Source: Lichenostomus cassidix
Lineage: Eukaryota; Chordata; Aves; Passeriformes; Meliphagidae
Length of the DNA stretch: 64,000 bases
Assembly (NCBI GenBank): GCA_008360975.2
Contig: CM039182.1
Coordinates: forward strand, 81,933,405 to 81,997,404
Direction of reading: 5' to 3'
The notes under the pieces are model-generated. The model worked only from the letters and a program-made list of their open reading frames with translations. It was not told the DNA's origin and did not search any database. The position numbers and the translations under genes were made by a program. Shown in pieces: positions 46,001-58,000 of this stretch. Position 1 is the stretch's first letter. Every line of letters starts with the position of its first letter.

Positions 46001-49000
46001 ATAAGTAGATTCAAACAGGTCCAGGTGAACTTAGAAAATTTCTTTAAAAATATCAAACCTTTTTCTATTGAGAACTCTGAGTTAGGTACTTTAACAGACT
46101 GGTGGGATGCATTTGAGAACATTTCGTGTTATTGGAACCTGACTGGCATACGGCAAATAACACAGCTTTTTGAACAAGATGAGCTCTACAATATAGATGT
46201 GTTCAACCTCCTCTTTGATGTCATCAGCCTTACAGAAAGAGTGGCTCATGGAAACATTACAGAAGCACTGACTGAAATATATACTTTCATACTGATTCAG
46301 GAAGAAAAAATTTCAATGTTTACTGATGAGGAGTTCTCTAGCCATGTAGAAGATCTTCTAATGTTACTGGAGACATTGGCAGACATCTCTGATGAACCTG
46401 GAGAGGCCTCTGTTTGTTTTTCTGTAGCATTCTGCTGGACTCTCACAACAGCAACACCTCACAGTGATACCACTGTTAATCCTTGTGACTTTGGGCATAG
46501 CAATTCTACTCTTCATTACAGTGCAGTCATTGAAGTCATTAAGGACCTTAAACTCATCACTCTGGATGCCAGTTTTGCTTGCTCTATGGAAGACTTTCAG
46601 ATGAATATCACTCGCAATCTGACTTGCTTTTTTCATCAGATCAAAGAATGGAACTCAATTCTTTTGAAGTTTTCTGAGCTCCGTCATGTAAATAGCTCAG
46701 TTCTCAAAGAGCTTCTAGATTTTTGGAATGAGCTATCCCTTTATGTTGTGCCCCTACAAGTGAATAATGCACATGCGATCAATTGTTCCTCCACAGCAAA
46801 GAGCCAAATGGCCTTAGAAATCATAGAAACACTGAGCAGCATTTCAGTGGCAGAAATGGAGATGGCCAAAAGTCTTCTTCAACAGCTGGATGATCTTTAT
46901 GGTGGCCTAAGTTGGAACAGACAGCCAAGAACATCACTTAAGGGTGTTATTACTAATGTCAAGAATATGACAAATGAAGTTTCTAGGCTTCTGAATACCA
47001 AAGCTGTCCTTTCTTTTCTTTCTGTAATTCAGCCTTTTATGACACTGTCATCTGTTGGAAACCAGGCACACTCAATGCTTATGACAATATCAGCTTTAAG
47101 TGGGAACACCAATATGTATGACAACTTTGACAACTTCTGGTTTCCTGTAATTGCAGGCATAGAAAATTTATTGGTGAATTTTAGTGTTAAACACTTACTT
47201 GTGGTGATAGATCAAGAGTTTCAATTGCTTAAGTTAGCCACTGGACAGTCCTCTTCAATGGCTCCTGATATTTTAATACAGCAGTTTAAGACATCATCTG
47301 TAGATTCTATATTAAGAAATTTTGAGGATATACAAGATGTTATGAAGAGCCTTCTCTGTGAGTGTAACAATCAAAATTATTCTAAAATAGTGAATGTTTT
47401 AATTCTCCTTATGACGAATGAAAGTTCATCAAATGACCTACTGCAGGCTGTCAAAGACCTTATTGACTTTCTGGAGCTATTCCAAAATAAGTCTAAGAAA
47501 GACTACACTGGTGTGTTGTTTGGTGATGGTCATCTTAGCAACGAGAAATTGAATAATACTCACACTCCTAATTCAGTTTTGCTAAACAGCCTCCTTCATA
47601 TAATTGCTGATCTTGATGTTATAGAAGAAGCTTTGTGTACAAACAATACTGAGTTTCATATAGTTGACTTCATTGATTCATTTTTTAATAATGCACCATA
47701 TAGAGAAACTTCTACTCAGTCTGAAAACAGAACTCTGGAGATTATGAAAGAGATTTTGCAAGTAATATTTCAGTCCACTGCAGAACATGACAAGAATAAA
47801 AGAAAACTCTTACTAATGGATTTGCACAAAGATGTAATGGCAGAAATGAGGTGAGTGTTTTCCATGTACTCATTTTGGTAAGTGTGCTGACAATGACAGA
47901 AATGCTCTCTATTTATGAACAGCTCAATCAAAACTTTAAGTTAATTACTGTTTCATTTCAGATTTGTTCCAATGTATGTTGTTCAGACCAGCCATATTTG
48001 GTATCAGATTACATTGTGTGGACCAGATTATTGATGTGTTTAGTCATATATATTGACACTTAAATTGGTTTCTTTGGGACTATTACAGAAACAATTATTT
48101 GAAGATACCTGTGTTTTAAAATCCTTGCAGGTGTGAATACTGAACCCCCACTGATTGGTGGGCAACAGTAATTTTTGCCCATGGAATTAAATGTTAAGGA
48201 AAGCTTGGGAATAATTCTTTGTGGTGTCTGTATTTTTTTTTTTAATATCCAAATATAGCCGTACAAAATTTCTTAAATTTGTTGATGTCTTTTGCTATGG
48301 CTATTGTGTTAACCTGTTCAGTTTAACAAATGTAGTTTCTGAAGGAATCTTGAGCCCAAGACCATTTTTGCCCAATTACTCAGATCAAATACAATCCAGT
48401 AGCAGAGGAAACTGATTCAGAAAAATGTTTACTGATGGTTTACTTAATAAAATGGCTGCTAAACTGCAGTTGCTGCATTTAAACAATATTGGATGAGCCC
48501 ACAAGTTGGTTGCTCTAAACAGCACTAGGACATCTTGCTGGTGGAGCTACTGGTCTTCCTGACATAGACCAGCAGAGAAATGGCTTTGTGAAATTGATGC
48601 TCTGGTGTGATATTTTGACCTTTATGATCAATTTTATGCAAATACATTGTCTGTCAGGGTCAAGTATTAACCTTACCTGTTGAAAAATATCAAAAACAAG
48701 TACTAGAAAAGTGGTTTATTTCTGTTATCGGAGATTTGGAGTATTCTGCTCTTTGCCATCAACTCAGCATATTCTGTGGGCTCTCAGTATTTTTTGAAGC
48801 CATTATGATTTTGCTTATTTTGTGAACTTTCTAACACTCCTAGGGTATTTTTTTTTAATGTGGAAGTATTATATTTTGATTTTGAAATAGTTCAAACAAA
48901 TGTAATAACCAGTAATGTTAAAATCCTTGTGCGGTTCATTGAAAACTGCATTTGTGCATTGTCACTTGTTGACATTTTTGTGCTGTAACATTGTAATGCT

Positions 49001-52000
49001 AATGTTTTCTTACTAATGTTTCTACAGAGCATCTAAAATCTGCAAGATTCTTCAGGAACATTTATACCCTGATAGTGTCATACTATTGCAGAAATTGCAA
49101 TTTACCTTTTTCAGTGTTCTCAAAATCATCTCAGGTTGGTTACCACAGTGGTGATTCTGTGAGTCACTGTATGTATTAGTAGTGTAAAGTTAAGACTTTA
49201 AGCAAACTTGTACAAGTAAGCTAAATTAGGTGTTACCAAGCAAGGCAAGCATTCTGATGCTTGGAAATTTTACCAACAGAGGCACAGGAAAAACTCTGAT
49301 GAAGATTGTGCAAAGTGATGATTTCTTTCTGGAGTATTCGTGTTGATTTAAAATCCCAGTGAAAGCAGATCTTAATGCTCCTCTTCAGCTAGTGAGCTGA
49401 GTCAAGTCACAGGGTTTTTTTCTAATGAGCCAAAGTTTCCACAGGGCAGCATGTAGCCAACAGTAAGGAAAAATGGGGCAAGTATTTAAAGGAAGTAGCA
49501 CTTCCCACTTCTCTCCAGGTCCAGCTAGTGAATTGGCTACTTGTAGCTGAAAAACTTCACCTTCAACAAATTGTGCAAATTTTAATGTGTTACTTTGTTT
49601 TATTCCTTATGCATAGGCTGCCAAGCTGTGCAATTTAAGAAAAGTTCTATATTGACCTGAGTATAATTTCATATTATGTTTTCTTTGGAAAAAAAACCCC
49701 AGTGCTTTTCAAACCTCATATTTTAGCCAACCATGCCCAGAATTGGTTGCAAAGAGCAGTTAAGAGGCATTAACCTACCATTCTAGAGCAAGGGATGAGA
49801 TCTGTGGTCTTAATGCCAAATTATTTTCCAAAAAGAGCGTAAGATGTGATTTCAACCCAATTCTGATAATCTTCACCATTCTCCTGTGATGTAGTTATAA
49901 AGAATAAAACAATGGCGATGTTGAGCCAGAATAAGTGATACTGAAAATGTGTAACCAGGTACCTGGGTACTGTCCTTGACCTCTGAAGAGTAGTCTATTT
50001 ATTGAGAGAACTGAGACTAGGGAACTAAATTTTTGTCAATGTCATTTCAATACTCTGTCTGTGGGGATGTTTCGTAATGTTTCACTTGTTACAGAATACA
50101 TTATGGAACCTATTGAGAAAAGATGAAAACTGCTTGATTTGGTTTGAGTTGCTGGGTTCTATTGTATTACTTCTATGAGCATGATCAAGGTTTGATTGTT
50201 TTAGGAGCAGTGGTGAATGTTTATTATTCTTCCTTCTTGACTTATGAACCAAACTTAAGGAAAAAAAAGTATGATTGAAAAAATTACCTTGATTCTGCCA
50301 TTAATCAGAATTCAGCAGTCAAGTCAAACTCCTTCACTACTATCCCATGTACAAACTCACTACAGGCAGCAGAAGGGAGCTTTTTCCCAAGGATATGGGT
50401 GGGGGCTGAAGGAAATTGCCTCCTTGGATGATCAGGTGATAATATTTTCACTCTGTATGAGCTCATTGTCCCAAGATATGGAAAATGCTAATATAATGCT
50501 GTTTCCCTCCCACTGCAGTTTGGGTTTGAAAGTTACTACTCACTGGAGGGTTGGTAACACCCTGGTGTTTCTACAGGGGAATAGGATCAGGGGAACCTGC
50601 CTGAAGAGAAGGTAGATGTGGTTAATATAACAGCTTCTCACAGTTAGGCTTCTTGCTTGTGAAGAGCAAATAGGAAATTTTCTTCTCTGGTTCTATAGCA
50701 GGTACATATGTTCTTATTGTTGATCAGGAAAGCATGGAGAAGAGTAACTGAAATTTAATCAAACCAGCCTTTCTCGTCCTCTGAAATGATACAGAAATTT
50801 AGCTAGAAATATTTCTCTGTGCCTTACCGCATCAGACTTTCCTTGCTTTTAAAAACTTTTCTGTACCTTATTAGTTGGCTAATTTTTAATTTGATTAAAA
50901 GTTTTTGGATTTTTTTTTAACGGATTAAATCTGGACATTTTCTCTTACAGAAGAACCTGTTGTCTTTGGCAACATTTTCTGTGCCATTACAAAGTGTAAA
51001 GATGGATTAATGGGTCACTTACTTCTTGCTGTCTTTGAAGGGATTGCTGTGGCTCAAGATCATTATCAGGTCTGAATGATTCCCTTGCCTACAAGTGTGC
51101 CTTACAGGATGCATTAAACGCTGGAAACCAGTGAAAATTTCCTTTTTTTCCCCCCACTGTGTGTATGACAAGTCCCCACAGTGGCTATGAAAAGCTGAGG
51201 TTTGTACAGGTATTGCTCTGATGATTTTGATAGTGATACCCAGAAGAAATTCCTTAAGTAAATATTGGTGAGCTTTACAAGCTGTAAACATGACTTAGAA
51301 TTATTAGTCTTATAACTAGAGTAATTGGATTGTCAGTATCAAACAGCAGCTCATTTTAAATTTCTTTAAATATTGTCATTCTGTTAACTTAAGGAGTTAT
51401 AGTACATTTAAACTTTTAAATCTTCACAGGGACATTTTTTAAATTAAACTAGATACAAATAAACTTCTTGGCCAGAAGAGTTCCAGTTAAAATAGCAGTT
51501 GTGATTACCAGTTGGGTTCAGTCTGTTTTTCTCTAACCTGAAATTGCCAGCAAGTGAGAGTAATATTTGGCGTATAGAGACTCATCCAGAGCTGGAAGCA
51601 GGCCTTTGGATAACACATATGTGTGCACACAGACAGAATACTAAAGTCATGCTTTTCAGTAGAGAATTTGCCTTCTCTTTATTAAATAACTCTGCTGCTT
51701 TGTCTACCTGGACATTTTCCTTATATGAACAGCAATGTGTTAAAGTAAACAGATGAAAAGTGACATCACTCATATCTCAAAGCAGACTTTTGCAGACCAA
51801 ATGTTTTTCTGTAGTCACCACCCTTCTAGGATCTACTTCTGCAAATATTAAAAAAGCCTTTTAAAATCAAATATGTAAATATTCAGGAAAAATATAAAAG
51901 TGCATACTATACAGAGCACAATGAATGAAAAAACTTTGGGTATGAGAAGTCAAATATTTTGATTAGTTGACTGCAAACTGATGTTTTCATTTCAACTGAT

Positions 52001-55000
52001 GTTAAAAACATTTTTTTTACAAAAGATAAAAATTGTCAGCCTAAAAAAAAAAAAAAAAGCTCATTTCATTTTCATTTTGAAACAAATTTAAATGTTGGCA
52101 TTTCTGTTAGTGGATGAATCTTGACAGGTTAGTTCAAATTCCCAATTTGATTGTTTCCAAAACTCAAATATTTGAATTTTTTTCCTTGGTTCTTGAAAAC
52201 CTTTCATCCAGTTTCAATTAATCTTACGATGCATAAGAGGGTATTACCTTACCTATATTCTCATTTTAAAATATGAATCATCTAGTCACCAAGAGCTGCT
52301 ACTTCAAGCTGTAACACAATTTCATGAATTTACTAACCATGTGATCACCATGTTTTGCAGGATGTTGGAAGATACTTGCCTGCTTTCAACGAGGGGGATT
52401 GTGAGAGTATGGCATATGTCAACCAAAAACTTTCCAATACTTTGGAAAGTTTTGTGGGAGCTTTGCAGAGTACCAACAGTGACAGCTGTGAATGCCAGCT
52501 AATGTTGGGGAACATCCAGAGACGACTGCAAATGTAAAGCCTTTTACATTTTGGTAGCCCAAACAGTTCTTCATCATTGGTGATGACATTCTGTGCATAT
52601 GTCTGTGTTCTAAATTAAGTAATTACAGGAGAAATACTGTCTTCTTAAGCTTTGTTCATTTAACTGAAAACTGAGTGGATAAAATGTTCAAATTATTTAA
52701 GTAATTTAGAAAAACTCTGATATTTCTAAAAGCCTGTAGATTTTTTGCTGAGCATTTGCAGCAGATCATGCTGCTCTACCAGCTGAATGCTTTGGATCAC
52801 AACTAAGAAAATTTTCAATTTCCTGTGACATCGGTTAAGTCAAAATTTTTATATTTAAATTGTTTATTTATAACTCTTTTGATATAGCTGGTCCTCTCAA
52901 TAGTTGAATATCTTTTGTGAATTATTAAGCATTCAGATCGGTTCAGCCATTCAAAAAGTCAGAAATACAGTACGGTGTTGGTAAACTGATGGGATTAAGC
53001 TCCACATAATTTCTGATAGTTGTTATTTGCTTGAGGAAAAACTTTAGATTTCAAGTAAAACTGCTACTACTGAGTGTTTCAGACCTGCAATCAGCTAGAA
53101 GTAGACATTGCAATAATTGTTGCTATATTCGTTTGACTGTTGTTTTCATAAGGGGCTTGAATTGTGTCTGTGAAGTATAGTAATAATACAGAAGAACTTG
53201 AGCCTAGATGCTGCTCCTGAGGACCATTGACCCATGTCCAGTTTTGAAGAGAAAAAATCATATCAGATGTGTGCATACTCTTTATTACTTAAATGATAAT
53301 GAGATAGACATTGTTCATGCTGAACTGCAGTGATTTGTATCTCTAGGTTTTAAAAATGTGTGTTCACGAAGAAACATGGAAGTGAGATTTTGCTAGACCT
53401 GTCCTTCTCCATGAGCTACTGTTTGCTAGAGCCCTTAGACATTATGGGAAGGAAGATCTCTACATTTACAGTCTCATTTAGGCATAAAATATGGTGACTA
53501 CTGCACCATATAAAACAGCTTGAGAAGGTCTGTAAGGGCGCTTACTGCATGCACAGTGTGTGCACACAGAGCATAACAGGTCCCTATTGCCTCATTTTGT
53601 GGCTGTTTCATTATTCACGTTAGTCTTCATACATTGAAATGCCATTAACTTAGTTCTGATAACTTGTGAAACTAAGGCTGTCATTCCAGGGTGACTGAAA
53701 ATTTGGAGCTACAATTGTCGGAAAATCCAGCGGCAGCTTTCCTCAGCAATTTTAATCTCATGAATGGTGGGTTTCAGTTTTCTTCACCTTTTTTATAAAT
53801 CACTGTTGTGTAATTTTGTAGGACAATGGCTGTTTCTTTGTTCTTTCAAGTTCAAAGGAACACTGCTTATGGAGACTACTGATTTGAGGCGATATTGTTG
53901 CTCACAGTGAATTGGATGAAAAGGTTACAATCTATAGGAAATCTAGTTAATCAAATTGGTGCTGTTGGTACTATTATCCTTCTCTTCCAGATATGAAAGT
54001 CAAAGATTTTGTGCAGAATATTACTCAACTGAGGTTGGACATTGGTTCTTCTGTCAATATTTCTGAAGAGACAGTCAATGCCCTCTTGGAAGCCAGCATC
54101 TCTCATTCAGAGGTAAAAGATCAAAAAGAAGTGTCAAATTAATGAATCAACCTATATCGTGATGTGCCAGCTGAAGCAAAACAAATAATTGTGTGGAATC
54201 TTATATTTTCACTTATCACTTCCATGTGAAATGCTTTGTGAGTTTTAGGACTTCAATTATAATGCAATGCATCAAGGGATCAATTTATAGTAGCACTATT
54301 CCTCTGGTCTAAATGGCACTGCTTCATTACCTTCAGCAGTATTTTACTCTCTTGTGCTTAAACAGAACTGGAACTTTGCTGTCTTGGTATTATAGAAAAG
54401 ATGAGAGTTTCTGGAGATATCATTTTGTGCCTTACCACCTCTGCTCTTTGAAGTATGTAGCTGTCTTATGGATATATTTTTTAAATTCCTTTGTGTGTTT
54501 CTCACTGTTCTTACATTATCTTACCACTATCTTGCTTTACTTTCGCTTTGAGTAGTTGACTCTTGAGAATTGTAAGTTTTCTGAGTGAAAGACCGTTTGT
54601 TGTCGCTGTTGAGCAGCTAGCAGAGTAATGAAAGCACCAGTTCTCAGTGGCAAGAAGGAATGACCTTTATTGTTTTGATTTCATCACATATATAGAGTTC
54701 TCAAAAGTCACCCAGACTGGTCAGTCAGAAGCCTTCCCCCAGGCCTGATTGGCCAGGCCTGCACTGTCCAAGTTCTGGGACACTGTTCCAACAACATCCA
54801 AACTTTATCTTTAATAAAACACAAGAAAATTTCTCATGGGAAAAACCTGTGCTAGCCACAGTTTGTTACCATTGCTGTTTCTTGTGATCCCAGTGATCAG
54901 TTGAAGTCATGAGAAATGCCACCTGACTAACAGGTTCTCTCTCCAGCGACTGTCTGCATGACTGTTAAGAGCTGGAGGTACAGTTGTTGTAAACTGATCA

Positions 55001-58000
55001 ACTGAGTCAGCAGCCACTGGGTGTCAGTGATGCTCCACTTGCAGAAACGGTGGCAAGATCTGTATGTGAAAAGTGCAGCATTAAAAGAGCAATTCAGACC
55101 ATCATAACTACTTAGAGATGATTTGTTCTTCTGCTTCTGTGGCAGTGTAACTGCCTTTATTGTTAACTTGTTATTGTGATACCACTAAATGGTAATGAGA
55201 GAAGTCATCTGAAAGCGATTCAGTTAAATGGGATTCAGTGCACCTTTGATCCTTTGGAATAATAATGCTAATTGACTGAACTGTCAAATTACTTTCCATC
55301 CTCACTTTTTGCCAGTCATATGTAGAGCTTAGAAATATACATGTCTCACATTTGAATAACCATACAAAATTTTTTGTTTGCTTAATGCTTAAATCCTCCC
55401 CCAGTCCAACTGGAGCATTAGAAAGCCTGTGCCTCTTACTGATTGTGAAAGCTGCACAAGTACTTTTTAGAGCTATATTTTAGGCATGTCCATTATATTT
55501 ACTGTCTATACAGCCACTGTCTGATAACCCTAATGATAGCTGTAAGCCCATTGCTGCCCTATATTTCTGTGATTGTGTGCTACTACTGTGCTTGCCTCTG
55601 GAATGGTAAGAATAAGCCTGGGAATTTTTTGTGCTTGTCACACTTACTGATAATTTCTGCCACAATGGTATGTGCTGGCCACACTCCTTGCCATGTGATG
55701 AAGATATTTGAAATTGCTTAAAATCTGTAACATGAAGACTATAAGCATTCATTTACTGAGTGCAGGAGTTTGGATTAACTCTGGTACTCAGAAAGCTGCA
55801 AGGGAAGTTCAAAGGAACTTAACCTTGGGGATGAAACACAGAATGGGTTAAAACTGCACTGAAATGGTGATATTCATGTGAGGCACAAGGAAATAAATTT
55901 CAAATTGTATCACAGTCAAATTTCCTCACCAGCAAGAATTCCAAATCATCTTATGCTGCTTGCAGAATTATATTCATATTCTGTTCCTCGAATGCACACA
56001 AAAAAGTGAATATTTAAATATATAGGAAATCTTTTAGAATCACTGAGGCAAAACTGTGTTCCAGAATAAAAATCAAGGCTCAAATTATTAAGTTGGAAAA
56101 TAAAATGTTCATAGGAATGAAAGAGTTAAGTTGTATATCCTGACTGTCTTTCAGATTCTCTCCCTGTCTGGGTACTGTTACCAGAAGGAGATGAATTCAG
56201 TCGAGGCAAGTTCTGTCCTAAGCAGTGCAATGGAGCCTTGTACTTTATCTCCTATAGGCTCCTACAAAAAGTTGTAATTTTTCTGGACTTGTTGAAAATG
56301 GGTAGCCAAGAACTCCTGAGATATCTGGACTTCAAGCACTTGCCATTATCCAAGATGGCTTTATTATAGTCTCACCCAAGGTCTGCTTAGGCATTAGTCC
56401 CTTCATCTGCTATTAAATAACACTTCAAAGCAGTGTTTAACTGGGAAATGTGAGCTGGCTCAGAGTGAACATTATACTATATAGGCAACCCCAAGCGTTC
56501 AATTTGCGTGTCCTTTGAAAGAAGGAAGGACCATATTGTTTGATTTTAGTGATTCATACACCTAGATTTTGATCTTCAGGTGTTTCTGCAGCAGAGGTGT
56601 ATATCTGCTAGAAGAATTATGCTCAGCATTGTAAATATTCCTGCTTATGGAAGGAAAGCTCAAGAATGAATGATCGATCTGTGAAAAATAAAAGCAAATC
56701 CTTGTAAGAAATACGCTATGTACATGGAGTATAAAGTAAGAACATACCAATCTGATATAAAGCTGTATGGTCTATTTTTTCAGGTCTGTTGGGGCCTGCA
56801 AATTGTCATGTTACTGTGGCACAAATGTTCACCTTATTGACTATAAAAAAGGTGATGCATTTCAGGGAGAAAATATTTTAATACACACACATTGTGATAG
56901 GTTTTTTACAGTGCCTTTGTGGTAGCTTTAACTGGAAGATGTGATGAAGAAGTACTTAGCCTGCTGCTAAAGCTGCCTGAAAACACTAAAACTTCCCTGG
57001 TAGCAGAAGAATTATGCTCTTTACCAGCACTGGACTTGTATACCATGTTTGTATCGATTATACAAAATTTGAACATACGTCACATAATTTACAAGGTAAG
57101 ATGTTTTCTTTTGGAGATAGTATGAAACACACAGGTTTATAGATTAATAATTCTATTATTTCTTCAGATGTTCTTTCTCCATGAAAGCAAACAGTAGACA
57201 TATGACATTTTTTGTCTTTATTTAGCTCCACAAAATGTAACTGTTGAAAAATGGGGCTGATAGATGCTACTGCATTCCATTTCTTGCTTCCTCAGGAAAG
57301 TTATCACTGAGAAGTTAATTATGAAAGATTTACAGAAAACACAGGAGGTCAAAGACATAGTTTTATTGCTCTTTAGCAGAGTTTGGAGTTCATGCAGTTA
57401 GTCACTTCATTCTTTGTAAGTGTAGAAGACTGAACTGACATAATTTGAACTAAAACCAGCATAGGAGCTCACATCACAAGAATGGCAAAATTATTTTCTA
57501 GGAAGAATTCATAGCTCTGGATGCAAAAGTCTGTAGAACAATTATATTATCTGTACAACTGTTGATAATCTGGGATTTAGTACAGGTTTTCAGTGAGATA
57601 GTGGTTTTACTTGTAAGAGCATAATTACTGATAGGATGGAAGACATTTATTTCATTTCTTTTGGGGGTAATTGATTACCAGAACATAAAATGTAAACATG
57701 AATAGCTGAAACAGAGTTATAACATCGTGAGGAAAAATAGCTTGTTCTAAAGCCATAGGTATCTGGTCGTATTCTGGATGCTACACGCTCAGTTAAGCAG
57801 GTTAAAAATAGAATTTTAAAAACAAGAAAATTTCCCAGGATAGGTAAAGATACCAGAGAGAAAAGAAAAGATTTTTACTTCCTGAATTATCTGCAAACCT
57901 AGAAGGAAAAAAAAAGAAAATAAACCAGTGCTTATTCTGATGGGTGTTTCTACCAAACCCCACTGAACCATAATTAAGTCCTAGCAAAGAATAAAAAATG

